A stretch of 64,000 nt of DNA, taken from Phallus indusiatus. Taxonomy: Eukaryota; Basidiomycota; Agaricomycetes; Phallales; Phallaceae. The notes under the pieces are model-generated. The model saw only the letters and a list, made by a program, of their open reading frames with translations. It had not been told where the DNA came from and did no database searches. Below, piece after piece: positions 19,497-31,788 of the stretch. The translations under genes were made by a program, and so were the position numbers. How positions within the stretch are numbered: the stretch's first letter is position 1; each line of letters opens with the position of its first letter. Location: the NCBI GenBank assembly GCA_027605045.1, contig JAQFWX010000022.1, positions 665,985 to 729,984 of the forward strand, given 5' to 3'.

Positions 19497-22060
19497 CTTA
19501 CGCGCCATTACGGTCATCATGTTCTATCTGCATCTTCGAAGTCCGGACTCAGTTGACTTTCCAGAACGCTAATAGATCCCAAACACACAAAAAGCACAGG
19601 CCACCGGATATGTATCAGCTTTTAGTTTTCCACCCGAATCGTCCTACATGAGCACACGCAGTATCTTTTGTTGGCTTGGGGGGTTACCGGTTATCTGCTA
19701 GTCCTGGTCGGAATGTAGGCTAAAATTTAAGCCACTCTTTAAAGAAAGGCCAAACCAATATTTTTCGCCCACAGGTATGAACACGCAAATAAAAGCAACT
19801 GAGGCCTGAATAGAGTCATTTCGTGTTAACTCAACCCGCCCCCGTGACCAGGCCGCAGCAGGCCTCAAACCTTTTAAAGGCGATTCAGTCATTGAGAAAA
19901 GCCCAAACAAGACTTTTATTGCTCGACCTCATACAAGAGAACATTCGTTTATGCCATGTCTCTCCTAGTGCAAGACTTCCAACCCGACTACTCATTTTTA
20001 TGCAACATTGGTAACGATAGGTTCCACCATTTTGTATACGGACAGCTGACTTTCGAGTAATGTAGTCGCCAGCACAGCGCTGATTGTCTGGGATACTCTT
20101 TTGACCTTCAACGAAGAGGTGGGTTGGCGGTTTAAAGTTTCTACGTGCTATGTATACCCTGTACTGAATTTTAGAACAGAGAGTGTTTATTCGATCGTAC
20201 GTGGCTTCCCATAGTCCTCATATATCTCCATGTGTTAAAAAAATTAAATCTTCAGATCTAATGTTCGTACTTCGGTGAAAGTACTATATTGTATGGCCCG
20301 ATATGTTGCTCTTGCGCTCTATAGGTACGTTTTCTCAGCACTCGTTACACAAATCGTAATCACATTTTTTATAAAGTGGAATGAACTTGGCTTTCGTCGG
20401 AAATCATAAAAGATTCGGCTTCTGTACAAAGATTACTATGTGGCCGGTCCTTTTCTCTGGCACAGTTATAGTAACGTGCTTAAACATACTGCTTATACAA
20501 CGAGGTATGCATTTACTCATGATTCGGAAATATGCAAAAAGTAATGATAATCAGTATACGCGTTTTGTAACCGGTCAAAACTATTACTCTGGTTTCTCTC
20601 TTTGACGTTCATATTGGGTGAAAGTTCGGCGATAGTTGTCCTAGCTCTGGATATATCTAAATATCATGTTGTGGACTTGAAAAGCAATCTTCCTTCGTCT
20701 TTCGGAAACTGCGTTATCGAGCACTACTCCGGAATATTATCATTAATATTGTGAGAAATTTTAGTCAATGGCAAAAAATGCTGACAAAAAGTCTCAAAAG
20801 GTTTCTTGAGCTTGGGTTCCAAAGTGTCACCTTTACTTGCATTATTGCACGGGTCGTCCCATTGACGTTCACGTCATGGAAAACAGGTCTTCACATGTCT
20901 CCGCTATATATGAATATTTTGAGGGATGGGATATGGTTTACATGATTTTGTTTCGTAAGAGTAGCTTTGATTTTGAAATTGCTATCCGCCTGCTAACTTA
21001 AAAGTCTCAAATTAGTAACTTTCTTACTGTCTGGTATTTATATGCACACTGAGAGCCTTCAGGGTCCATCATTTGCTATGTAAGCTGGGAACAAAACTTT
21101 TTGGTACACCACAAATTTTTTGACCGAATAATTCAGATGGACATATGCGGCTTCCAGTTTCTGTGTAAGTGTTTGCTAGATACAATTGCCGTTCTTTGCC
21201 AATCACTGACGCCATTACAGTGTACGCGTCTGATATTGAATCTTTATCACTCGGTGAATCGTGTTGGGGTCCGCTCAGATCTCAGCATTTTCTGATTATA
21301 CTCGTTGTACAGCCGCTAACACTCTTGGTAACTAGTGAGTTGCCATATCAAGAGTCTTTACCGCACTGAGTCGCCATGTCAGGAATCTTTACCGCGCCTC
21401 ACAAAACATGACATTTTCCGCCTAGAATGCTGCTTTCTCCCCTCGAAATAGGTTTTATAGTATTCAATTCTATCACTCCTTCATATCTAATGTTTTCTCA
21501 AACCATACAATACAAGTTTATATCCTAAAGCAGGTTTTTTTCGTTTCCCGCCACGGCAGCCTATGGCAGTGTGCTCGCGCGTCAAATTCTCATGGCCCAC
21601 AGCTTCATCGCCAGAATGATCGGAAAGAAATATTGATGCCAATGAAGTCGTTCAGGTTATGCGAATAAATTGGTCTCTCTGGTGGTTGAGAGGTATCCTC
21701 AAAATGTGGGGGACTTGAGATCAGGTCTTGTAAAAAATCAGTTTCGTCAACAAGCTGCTTTCTTCGCTGAGAATACTTTGTTTCTCCTGATTCAACCCTT
21801 CTCTGGAAGATAGAAAGCCATCACGTCCAGATAGCAGCCATCAACTCCGCAGGAAATTGAGTCATGGTAGTACGAAAGGTAACGAAAATAACTGAAAGCG
21901 CCGGCAGCCATGGAAGTTTGTTACAGATCCGGCTCGGAACCCTGTGTCGCAATGTCGTTTGGTGACTTTATCACTGTCAGAAGGTGATGTACGCTGCACG
22001 TTTATATGAATTTATAACGTCTGAGATTGCTCGTTACTGAAAAAAATTAATCAGAGTTCC
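19497..22060 (+). repeat. Segmental duplication, left copy (pairs with 29140-31760)
   Basis: Continuous similarity begins at CATTACGGTCATCATG and runs through DUF6533 copy 1 and its 3' flank (GCCCACAGCTTCATCGCCAG at both). The similarity extends, more diverged, into the next gene pair (22503 versus 32033). The pair differs by small indels and by a hairpin present only in the right copy. Confidence 0.75.
19956..21295 (+). pseudogene. DUF6533-type seven-helix membrane protein, copy 1, frameshifted
   Basis: Near twin of the intact gene at 29623 with the same ten-exon plan: MSLLVQDFQPDYSFLCNI, then VWDTLLTFNEE, the 17-nt micro-exon, KVLYCMARY, NILLIQR, FLELGFQS and RDGIW. At about 20935 one G is missing (ATATGGTTT versus ATATGGGTTT in the twin). 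This shifts the frame and stops the protein just after GIWFT, losing the last two helices. Downstream exons (SGIYMHTE, CTRLILNLYH) remain intact in sequence, so the lesion looks recent. Confidence 0.7.
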
Positions 22061-22502
22061 TTGCGCGGACGGATGAGGGCACCTAAACAGCTGAGAAACG
22101 GTCGCTCCATGTAGATACAACCGACGCTGGAACCATTTTAAATTTTTTCAGACGGTGTTGTTGAAACCAGAAAAAGTCAAACAAATACATAGAAGATATT
22201 CTTCACCTATGTACCTCCGACAACGCAATATTCTTTGGCGGGCGATTTGAACTCCGAGCCTAGGGTTGTCTTGTTCCTCAGAAACTGAGATATATTCCAA
22301 TCTTTTGATAGTCTCACGGAGTCTGAGACTGATCTTCGTTGGTACGGAGACGCAAGCGATAAGAGCAGTTGAGGAGTAAATGTTTTACGTCGCGAAGGAA
22401 GCCAGCACCAGGAGTCCTCGAACTTTTAAATGGTGCTTTTATAATTGAACAAGTGAAACAGGACCATCTCTGCTTATCTTCCTACAAAATAATCATAATA
22501 TC
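21296..22502. other. Intergenic, duplicated flank
   Basis: No gene is seen. The first ~760 bp matches the 3' flank of the 29623 gene. Bases 22205-22380 (CTCACGGAGTCTGAGACTGA region) recur at 34315-34510 and 37866-38050, always upstream of a DUF6533 gene, so this is probably shared 5' flank or promoter sequence. Confidence 0.5.
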
Positions 22503-23840
22503 ATGTCACTTACGGCACAGATAGTCGAAACCTTCCAGCTTGGTTACCCACTCTTGAACAACATCGGTGATGGATTTTTTCGAGTTTTGTGCAGATGACT
22601 GACTCCCAAGCATTGCAGTCGCTTGCACCACTCTGATTGTCTGGGATACCCTTTTGACTTTCAATGAAGAAGTAAGCCTCATTTACTACGGACATGTCAC
22701 GTTCTGAATTTCAAAACAGAGAGTGTTTATTCAATTGTACGCAATTCTCATTGATCCTGAGGAATTCAGTGTATGTTGAAGGCTCCAGATCCAAGGCCAG
22801 TACTTGGGTGAAAGTACTATATTGTATGTCTCGATACATTGCTCTTGCAATTTATATGTATGTTTTCCGCGACCCGTTTTACAACATTTAGTGACTTCCT
22901 TTCTTTCTTTCTTGAAATCATAGTGTGGCAATGTGTTTTTTTGTTGGAAGCCATGAACAACTCCGCTTCTGTTCGAAAATCATGTGGCTCGTCACTTTTG
23001 CTGGCACAGCTATAATAGCGTGCTCACACATATTACTCATCCAACGAGGTACGTGATGGTTTAGAGATTAGGGAAAGCCTCAAAATCAATGGTATTTAGT
23101 ATATGCATTCTGTGGCCGTTCAAAACTATTACTCTGGGCCCTCTCCTTCTTGTTCTTATTGAATCAAACTTTGGGGGTGGTTATCCTGTCCCTGGAAGTA
23201 CTACCCGAATTTGTGGTTGTTGACTTGCAAGGAAATCTTCCTGCACTTTTCGGAAACTGCATCATCGTGCACTATTCCAGAACCCTTTCATTAATCTTGT
23301 GAGAAACTTATAATTAACCGTAATAAATACCTGACAACAAGTGCTCAAAAGTTTCCTCGGGCTGGAATTCCATATTATTGCCTTCGCTTGCATTATTATA
23401 CGAGTTGCCTCGTTACGGTTCACGTCATGGAGAACAGGTGTTCGCGTGCCTTCGCTATATGTGGATTTCTTGAAGGATGGGATATGGGTATTCATGTTTT
23501 CGTCTTGTAAGTTAATTCGAACTTGCTTTTCACCATTGTAGCTGAAAAGGCTTAATCAGTGGTTTCCTTACTCCCTGGCGTTTATATCCGTGCTGAGAGT
23601 TTTATTGGGCTATCTTTTGCTGCGTGAGTTTCTTTAAGAAAAACCTTTTGGGTATGCTATTTATTGACCAAATGAATTAAGATGGTCATATGTCATCTCC
23701 AGTATCTGTGTAGGTGTTACGATTAAGGCATATTTATAAATACCGTTTTCTACAGATCACTGATACTATTGCAGTGCACACGTCTGATATTGAATCTAAA
23801 CCACTCGGTTAACAGGGATCGTGATTTTGGCAGAGATTGA
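22503..23840 (+). CDS. DUF6533-type seven-helix membrane protein, copy 2
   Basis: Ten predicted exons in a continuous frame. Exon 1 encodes MSLTAQIVETFQLGYPLL. The DUF6533 hallmark VWDTLLTFNEE follows, then a 17-nt exon (RVFIQ), KVLYCMSRYIAL, the helix ending HILLIQR near 23047, and the long exon from VYAFCGRSK to HYSRTLSLI. The next acceptor is AAAAG before FLGLEFH, followed by RFTSWRTG, KDGIWVF, a LSFAA exon, SSIC and CTRLILNLNH, ending at TGA 23838-23840. About seven hydrophobic segments and no signal peptide suggest an integral membrane, receptor-like protein. The molecular function of this family is unknown. Closest window relative is copy 7 (38176). Confidence 0.72.
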
Positions 23841-24743
23841 ATGTCGCAGAGAATAGCATTTTCTCCAATAATTCATCATTATTACGAATTTTGCGATATC
23901 AAATTTTAACAATGTCGAAGCTTCTGATGAGAAATCCATGTTATGAACTGAGTTTCAGGCTCATCTCAAGTTCGTCGATGGCTGTCGTGGACATCAAGCT
24001 GTGCTCTCGCCGATACTCGGAGTAAAATATTTTCAGTTGTTTGAAATCGTTAAACCGAGTCGACTTGCAAAGTCGTCGTTATGAATGTATAATTCCAAAA
24101 GGAACTGGATATCATAAATGAGTTTGAAAGTCTGAGCGGGACTGGCATGTGAACTTACTAAGAACCTGGATGGTGAATGTTACACATAGCCATTGATTCT
24201 TATCGACTTGAGGCTGGGTCAGACCTGGTTCGCAATCAGTGCCTTGGGGTACCGCATTGCAGTCGCCTGAGGATCTGCCGCACTTCATGCCACTCAAGTA
24301 TAAAGGGCTATCTGTTTTAGATCATTTCGCTCCAAACACCTTACCCCAGGACGAATAACATGTACATGCGAAACATGTTTGAAATGACGTTTCAACTCAG
24401 AACGTGGGTAGAACTGTCAGACCACATAAACCTGGCAGATAGGAAGAGCTAAATAGTTTTTGTTGTACTTTCAAGTTATCAAGCATGTTAAATATATTTG
24501 CGTTCTTTGTTAGATTTCAATATCATGGCTGATGACCGCAGTGGTCTAGCAAGCCTGTCCAATAAAGGATGTTCAGAAGCACTTTACACCCAATATACCT
24601 TGCCAATTCAGTTGAGAAAAGATATCTCAACTGAACCGAACTTGCTGGTGACAATCTTCCACGCTTTCCGTGTTCCTATATATATATAGTTAAACATTCA
24701 ATGAACCGACCGATCTTCGCCGCGTGACTGTTCGTTCATGTAC

Positions 24744-26063
24744 ATGTCAATGGATTTGGAGTCACTGCAGCAAATTGTGCCGGAAATCTCACTTACTTAT
24801 CCATATTTATACAATCTTGGTAAAAGGCTGATGTTCTTGTTCCACGTACAAAGCGATTGACAAGTGTGCAGTTGCAAGCACGGCCCTCATTGTCTGGGAT
24901 ACATTCTTAACCTCTGATGAAGAGGTAGGCTTCTCTAATAATATGTAATTTATCACATACTGACTTTCGAGATAGATAGGGTTCATCTGGTCGTGAGTGG
25001 CTTTATTCGGTTTAATCTTGGAATTCAACATCGCAGATCTGGCTTTACATTAGTTAAAGTCTTATATTTTATCGTCAGATATCTCCCACTTGTAATTCAC
25101 AGGTACGATCATTTAGCCACCTTATAAATTTTGAATATTTCGAAAGTGGTGTGATTTTCACGTTCTTTGGAGGTTTTCCGGGGACGCACTTTTGCTCAGA
25201 AGTTATGTGGCTCATAAACATTCTGAGCGCAGCTACAATGGCATCTTCGAATATATTGCTTATTCAACGAGGTATGCATTTTCAGTTTTTGAGTTTGAAA
25301 TGTCTGAATGGCGGTAAATTCAGTATATGCATTTTACGGACGCTCAAAATTCTTGCTGTGGTTTCTTTGTGTACTGATCGTACTGATTGAATCTTCGGCG
25401 ATGGTTGTTTTGGCTTTGGGTGTGCCTAGATATATTGTTGGCTCAGAGCAAAACATTCCTCCTTCCTTGGGCCGTTGTGTTGTCAAACATTATTCGGGAA
25501 TTTTATCATTCGTTTTGTGAGTGACTCAAAGTCATCGACAGGTCCTGTTGATTTATAGCAAATGCGCGAAAAGGTTCCTACAGTTGATGTTCCAAAGCAT
25601 TGCCTTTGTTTGCATCATCGCGCGATTTGTCAGACTGCAGCGTACAGCATGGAAAATAGGCCTAGGGGTTTTGACTTCCCCACTTTACACTGTCTTTATG
25701 AGGGACGGGATATGGGTGTTTATACTTTTGTCTTGTAAGCCCCAATTCAGTTTGATTTCACCTCATTTGAAGAAATATTGCTTTAGTAACGTTCTTGCTT
25801 TCTGGGATTTACATGCATACATTCACTATTCCGGGCCCGTCCTTTGCTCTGTACGTGTGATTGAGATGCCATTCGTCATTTGTTGACTGAACACATATGT
25901 TCAGATGGTCATGTGTCGCTTCTAGCATTTGCGTAAGTGTTATGATGTCCCATGAAGTTCTCAACTGCCACCCATGCTATCACAGTCCACTCGCTTGATA
26001 TTGAACCTGAATTACTTGGCGAATGGGGATAAGGATCCTCGTATCTCCTCCGGGTCTGTTTGA
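24744..26063 (+). CDS. DUF6533-type seven-helix membrane protein, copy 3
   Basis: Start MSMDLESLQQIVPEISLTY at 24744; an in-frame ATG at 24738 and one at 24750 are alternatives. The exon path continues VWDTFLTSDEE, micro-exon IGFIW, SGFTLVKVLYFIVRYLPL, GVIFTFFGGFPGTH, NILLIQR, VYAFYGRSKFLLWFL, the VGSEQNIPP loop, FLQLMFQSIAF, RDGIWVFILLS, LTFLLSGIYMHTF, WSCVASSIC and STRLILNLNY. TGA is at 26061-26063. All phases close, giving about 300 aa. It belongs to a different subgroup from copies 1/4 and 2/5/6/7/8, with copy 9 as near twin. Seven hydrophobic segments; likely plasma or endomembrane. Confidence 0.73.
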
Positions 26064-26748
26064 ATTGGGTCAAATAAGTTGTTTTCTATAACGGGTGCAT
26101 GAATACAGATGTATAAACACATTCAAATTGTAGTTTCGATAAACCATTGAATGAAAAGATTGACGTATAGATCATATCATACTAGCAGCTACCTTAAGTT
26201 CGGCTTTCAGTTCATATTATTAAGTCATCTTATCCGAACCACTTAAATCCGAGTCCTACTATCACTAGTATGAATTTCTATCGCCCATTAAAATAATTTG
26301 AGAAGAGTTCAAGAACACCTCATGAGTAAGTTTGGGTAAGTTTGCTATACCTCTGACGGCCATTTTCCAGCGCCGTGAGGAACTTGGTACCGCTATAATC
26401 GTAAGTCGGCCAGCCCTACTAGTACTATGAATGGACAACGCCAGAGTACGGATAAAACTGTGAGTGAATTTGACCGTGAGATCTCAGCTGAAAGATGAGG
26501 GAAATACGATGACCTAACATATTATAAGAGAAAATGGGTGAATTATTAATTTAAACACACATATATTAGAGGTCAAAGAAATGAAGGAAGGGAAATGGGA
26601 AGGAAGGAAGATAAGCAAAAAAGAGCGTCCGTAGGATTAACGAAGTGACATCATATTACACATATGTATGCACATTGTAATTCGCAGCGCAAAGTTCTTT
26701 GCACCAATGTAACTATCTTTCAAATCGAGATAACGGAAGATAAGGGTG

Positions 26749-28158
26749 CTAAACAATATCGACAATGACAAGCGACATGTCATCCCGTAAATACTCTGAT
26801 TTTTCCATTGTGCCCATAGTCTCCTCAGCCATACGAAGATCGTCCAGACCAAATAAGATGTTACGAATCACCCTATCAGCAAAATTATCAATGTCCGCGG
26901 AGGATATCAAGGAGTGGCCTATGGTCTTTTCGCAAGACAGCAATGTTTCACGGTCCAGTAAATCCATGGCAGCGAGGGACACAATCATTTTATCCACCTC
27001 CTCGTCAGGTACTCCTCGCTCCGTAAGTGATGACCGCAATCCGTCGGAAGCAAAAACAAGAACGTCTCCTTTTTGAATAGAGAAACGCATGACGGAAGGT
27101 GTTGAGGAGATGTAAGGAGGGGTGTGGTTTTTTTCCGTCCATTTATCGACAAATGTGTGATGAATCGGAGTGCCCCACATCCTACTTAACACCTTAGCAA
27201 AATCAATAGGTACTTTAAGAATGGCATTCCCAAGAGCTATAAATGAAGTATGAATACAAGCCCCCAATGTATGTCACTTGCTTACCCCGCGTAACTCCAA
27301 GATGCCCTTTGATTCGATGATATTTGATTAGATCATGTTCAGAAGGATGTTCTTTCTGAATGCGTTGAAATTCAGCCTCGTTGTGTAGATTGTGCAAGTC
27401 GTTCAGAGGGGTGACAGTTATGTCATTGTTTGCGATACGACCCAGATCTACCGATACAGTATTAGTACTTCTGGTGTCTGTTTTAAATGTAGAAAGGGAC
27501 TCACATCCTTCGGAGTCGCCGAGAGAAGCGACCCACATATTCTGTTCACCAGCATCAGACCTTGCTGATATAATGACGGCAATTAGAGCAGTCGACCCAG
27601 CGCAGGAACGGCTCATGACCGGATAAGGGTCATCTTCGCCCATCTCCTTCATACCCAGAAAGCGAGGAATGTCATCCTCGGTCCATTGGTTCCAGGGCTT
27701 GGAATCCATTTCACGTAGTCTCTTTATCAGAGTCTGATGAAGGTTTGCATCGAATTCTTGGATAGCATTGATTAGAGCACCGGGTATAGTATTGTCGAGA
27801 GTGCTGAAATTCTGAGCGATTTCAGCAGAGACTCGCTCGTCAACAAATTTTAATAAATATTTGGACGCGTAGTCTGATGTTGTGATGTGATAATGACCTA
27901 AAAACACGCTTTTACCTCGATAAATTTGTGTAACAAATCAATTTTCGTACCGTCGAAAACGCCGACGATCAATCCATAATGAGTGTGCAACACGGCTGTT
28001 CTATCCTCGTTTTGGTATTTATACGCTTGGAAGGATGCTTGATGAATTTTGAAGCTAGGGTCCAAGAGGTCTATGGATTTATGGCTTTTGGAGGCGAACT
28101 ACTTGTTCATAGCATCCCTCGTGTGGCGAGCTTTGCCAGTAGAACAGATGTTCGACAT
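26749..28158 (-). pseudogene. PP2C-type protein phosphatase, copy A, nonsense at codon 20
   Basis: Exon layout and sequence mirror the intact copy at 46752-48163. The start MSNICSTGKARHTR is at 28158. Codon 20 is TAG (plus-strand CTA at 28099-28101), where the intact copy has CAG (Gln): a single C-to-T change. Downstream everything is preserved, including GVFDGH, LGDSEG, FASDGL and DDMSLVIV, plus the four-exon plan. Internal initiation could not recover the metal-binding VFDGH, because the next in-frame Met lies well beyond it. The gene is therefore recently inactivated, or depends on readthrough. Confidence 0.75.
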
Positions 28159-28639
28159 TGCAGCTGAATTAAGATTCTCAAGTTTGCTGGTGTATGAAGA
28201 GATTAGAGTGAGAGTAATCGATAATCGATAAGCACCAAGGAATGGTGGACAAACAAGCCATCTGATTACGGGCATTCCCAGTGAACAGGGGTTAATCGAT
28301 AATCCCTCAACCCGTTCGGCGAAAGCTATAAACATTGAATGCCAGGAACGGTGTATTGCTTTTGTTGATATTACTAGCCACGAGTGCGTCACTCAGAGAA
28401 CAATAGATTGATTGCATTCGGAAAACCGGGCTGATAATTCCGATGCAGGGTACACACGACAAGAAGCAGCCAGGAATACCCTAGTGAAATTCCTGAGGAA
28501 ATGTCGTAATTCATTGTCTCTCTCGATCACCGATGATGAAGGACGTTGGGCGCTTTTTAATGATAGGGAAGTGGCGTATAAGGAAATGGCGTTGAGTAGA
28601 AAGAACGGATTAGGAGGATGACGAAGAATACCGTGAAGA
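28159..28639. other. Intergenic between PP2C copy A and repeat copy B
   Basis: A 69-codon ORF at 28412-28621 (GYTRQEAARNTLVKFLRK...) has protein-like composition but no recognised match, and could be a gene remnant. Nothing else is identified. Confidence 0.25.
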
Positions 28640-29130
28640 GGCGGGCGGCGAGATAAGATTTACATATACGAGACTCGTATATGTAAATCAATTGTCTTCA
28701 GAGGCCTAAGCATTTTGAATTGTCTAGGTGAAGATTATGGCAAGCCATCCTAAAAAAAAACCGGGATGAATGGTCTGACTCATCTGAGCTATCTTTTCCT
28801 ATGAGCTTAAAGGTGCTTCGCCTATCATCACAACGCATTATCAATGTCCTTGCCAATCTCCTCGCGTCTTCATAACCATGGCAATCGCTCGAAAAGTAGT
28901 TTGCTCCGTATGATTGGATACTTTTGATGATGAAAAGTACCTTTGACTCAATGTGTTGGGCTTGAGAGATACCATCGCGGTCTCGCGTGTAAAATCGACT
29001 TCGCTAAAACTCTTTTTTTCGCCGTAAATGTACTTGTTTTACCCCATTTTCTCTTACTATGTGGGAGGATCGAGTCCAAATGCGTTACCCCGGCAGAACA
29101 GGTGGTCGTATAAACAACGAAAAATAAGAC
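28640..29130 (+). repeat. Dispersed repeat, copy B (internally deleted)
   Basis: The start (GGCGGCGAGATAAGATTTACAT) matches copy C at 36628. It then jumps to the segment starting TTGTCTTCAGAGGCCTAAGC (28693), which lies about 770 bp further on in copy C, so the middle is missing. It runs on into the uninterrupted Helitron target at 29126-29150. Confidence 0.6.
28657..28689. repeat. Perfect 16-bp palindrome at a repeat deletion junction
   Basis: GATTTACATATACGAG, one base, then its exact reverse complement. Copy C has only the left half (GATTTACATGTACGAG), so the right arm arose with the deletion joining. Confidence 0.75.
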
Positions 29131-29139
29131 CAGGCGCCG

Positions 29140-31760
29140 GTCCTTGCGCGTCATTACGGTCATCATGCATCATGTTCCAAGTAACTGCATCTTCGAAGTC
29201 CGGACTCAGTTGACTTCCCAGAACGCTAATAGATCCCAATCACGCAAAAAGCACTGACCACCGGATATGCATCAGCTTTTATCTTTCCAACTGAATCGTC
29301 TCCGGCTTACATGAGCACACGCAGTATCTTTTGCTGGAGGGTTATCTTGTCCCGGTCAGAATGTATGTTGCAATTCTTCTAAACGTTATAAAGTCGCCCT
29401 TTAAAGAATGGCCAAGCCAACATTTTTCCGCCCACAGGTATGAACACGCAAATAAAAGCAACTGAGGCCTGAATAGAGTCATTTCGTGTTAACTCAACCC
29501 GCTTAACGAGCCCCCAGGCGACCGTGGCCAGACCCAGGCCTCAAACCTTCTAAAGGCGATTCAATGATTAATAAAAGCCCAAATATTGCTCGACCTTTTA
29601 CAAGAGAACATTTTTTTATGCCATGTCGCTGCCAGTGCAAGACTTCCAACCCGACTACTCATTTTTATGCAACATTGGTAACGATACTAGGTTCCACCAT
29701 TTTGTATACGGACAGCTGACTTTCGAGTAATGTAGTCGCCAGCACAGCGCTGATTGTATGGGATACTCTTTTGACCTTCAACGAAGAGGTGAGTGGCGGT
29801 TCAAAGTTTTTACGTGCTATGTATACCTCGTACTGAATTCTAGAACAGAGAGTGTTTATTCGATCGTACGTGGCTCCCCATAGTCCTGATATATCTCTGT
29901 GTTAAGACTTTATATCATCAGATCTAATGTCCGTACTTCGGTGAAAGTACTATATTGTATGGCCCGATATATTGCTCTTGCACTCTATAGGTACGTTTTC
30001 TCAGCACTCATTACACGAATTGTAATCACATTTCTTAAAAAGTGGAATGACGTTGGCTTTCGTCGGAAACCATAAAAGATTCGGTTTCTGTACAAATATT
30101 ATGTGGTCGGTCCTTTTCTCTGGCACAGTTATAGTAACGTGCTCAAACATACTGCTTATACAACGAGGTATGCATTTACTCATGATTCGGAAATGTGCAA
30201 AAAAATAATGATACTCAGTATACGCGTTTTGTGGCCGTTCAAAACTATTACTGTGGTTTCTCTCTTTGACATTCATATTGGGTGAAAGTTCGGCGATAGT
30301 TGTCCTAGCTCTGGACATATCTAAATATCATGTCGTCGACTTGAAAAGCAATCTCCCTTCGTCTTTCGGAAACTGCGTTATCGAGCACTACTCCGGAATA
30401 TTATCATTAATCTTGTAAGATATTTCAGTCAATGACAAAAGTGTTACAAAAAAATCTTGACAGAAAGTCTCAAAAGGTTTCTTGAACTTGGGTTCCAAAG
30501 TGTCGCCTTTACTTGCATTATCGCACGGGTTGTCCCATTGACGTTCACGTCATGGAAAACAGGTCTTCAGATGTCTCCACTATACATGGATATTTTGAGG
30601 GATGGGATATGGGTTTACATGATTTTGTTTCGTAAGGGTAGCTTTGATTTTAAACTTGCTTTCCGCCCACTAACTGAAAAGTCTCAAATCAGTAACTTTC
30701 TTACTGTCTGGTATCTATATGCACACTGAGAGCCTTCAGGGTCTATCGTTTGCTATGTAAGTTGATAACAAACTTTGGTGGACCATAAGTTTGATAACCG
30801 AATAATTCAGATGGACATATGCGGCATCCAGTATCTGTGTAAGTGCTCCCAATAGAGGCATACAATTACCATTGTTTGACAATCACTGCTATTACAGTGC
30901 ACGCGTCTGATATTGAACCTTTATCATTCGGTGAATTGTGTTGGGGTCCGCTCGGATCTCAGCGTTTTCTCGTTGTACTCGTTGTACAGCTGCTAAGACT
31001 CTTGATATGGAAACTCAGTGAGTTGCCGAATCAAGAGTCTTCACCGCGCTGAGTTGCCATGTCAGGAATCTTTACCGCGTCTCGCAAAACATTCATACAT
31101 TTTCTGCTCAGAATCCTGCTTTCACCCACCCTTCACAATAAGTTTCATAATATTTAAATTCTACCACTTCTTCATATTTAATCTTCCCTCAAACCATACA
31201 GTACAAGTCTATATCCCACAACAGGTTTTTTCGCTTCGTGCCACGGCAGCCTGAGTGTGCTCGCGCGTCAAACACTCATGGCCCACAGCTTCATCGCCAG
31301 AATGATCGCCTGGAAATGCTGATGTCAATGAAATGCGAATAAATCGGTCTTGGTGGTTGAGAAATATCTTCAAAGTGTGGCGGACTTGAGATCAGATCTT
31401 GCAAAAAAAAAATAAAGTTCGTCAACGCTGCTTTTTCCGCCGTGGATATGTTGTTTCTGCCGATCCAATCCTTCTGGAAAATAGAAAAGCCATCGCGTCG
31501 AGATAGGGGTATCAACTCTGCAGGAAAGTGAGCCATGGTAATACGGAAGGCAACCAAAATGACTGAAGGCGCCGCGGCCATGGAAATTTGTTTTCATTGT
31601 GCACAATATGAAGACAGATCTGGCTTGGAACCCTGTGTTGCGATGACGTTTGGTGACTGGCTCCTGTCAGAAGTTGATACACGCTGCACTTTTATATGAA
31701 TTTGTGAAGTCTGAGATTGCTTCTCATTACTGAAAAGTCCAATCAGAGCTCTTTGTGTGG
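29140..31760 (+). repeat. Segmental duplication, right copy (pairs with 19497-22060)
   Basis: Collinear with the left copy from CATTACGGTCATCATG through the DUF6533 gene and its 3' flank. This copy retains the intact gene and the uninterrupted Helitron target to its left. Confidence 0.75.
29623..30996 (+). CDS. DUF6533-type seven-helix membrane protein, copy 4 (reference gene model)
   Basis: Ten exons: 29623-29677, 29736-29788, 29849-29865, 29922-29990, 30043-30167, 30219-30414, 30477-30631, 30693-30756, 30811-30838, 30898-30996. All junction phases agree, giving 286 aa. Exon 2 carries the DUF6533 signature (VWDTLLTFNEE). Exon 3 is only 17 nt. Later landmarks are KVLYCMARYIALALY, SNILLIQR, VYAFCGRSK, FGNCVIEHYSG, LRDGIWVY and SSIC/CTRLILNLY. 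About seven hydrophobic stretches and a Gly/Cys loop between helices 4 and 5 are visible. An alternative exon-7 start at 30468 adds three residues. Function is unknown; families with this domain are heavily expanded in Agaricomycetes. Confidence 0.78.
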
Positions 31761-31788
31761 ACAGATGAATTACGAGGGTACCTCTTAG

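Larger units (their letters stand above)
23845..28400. repeat. Segmental duplication block R1 (pairs with 41940-48200)
   Basis: Shared order and close sequence: AGTTTCAGGCTCATCTCAAGTTC, the AACTGGATATCATAAATGAG stretch, a DUF6533 gene (24744/42766), then a minus-strand PP2C gene. The partner holds about 2 kb extra at 44640-46660, including another DUF6533 gene. Confidence 0.75.

Noticed and set aside
23281..23370. A shared frameshift at the exon 6/7 junction of many DUF6533 copies
   Set aside because: It arises only if the AG in CAAG|T is taken as acceptor. Using the conserved AAAAG acceptor just before (x)TTCCT closes the frame in all intact copies.
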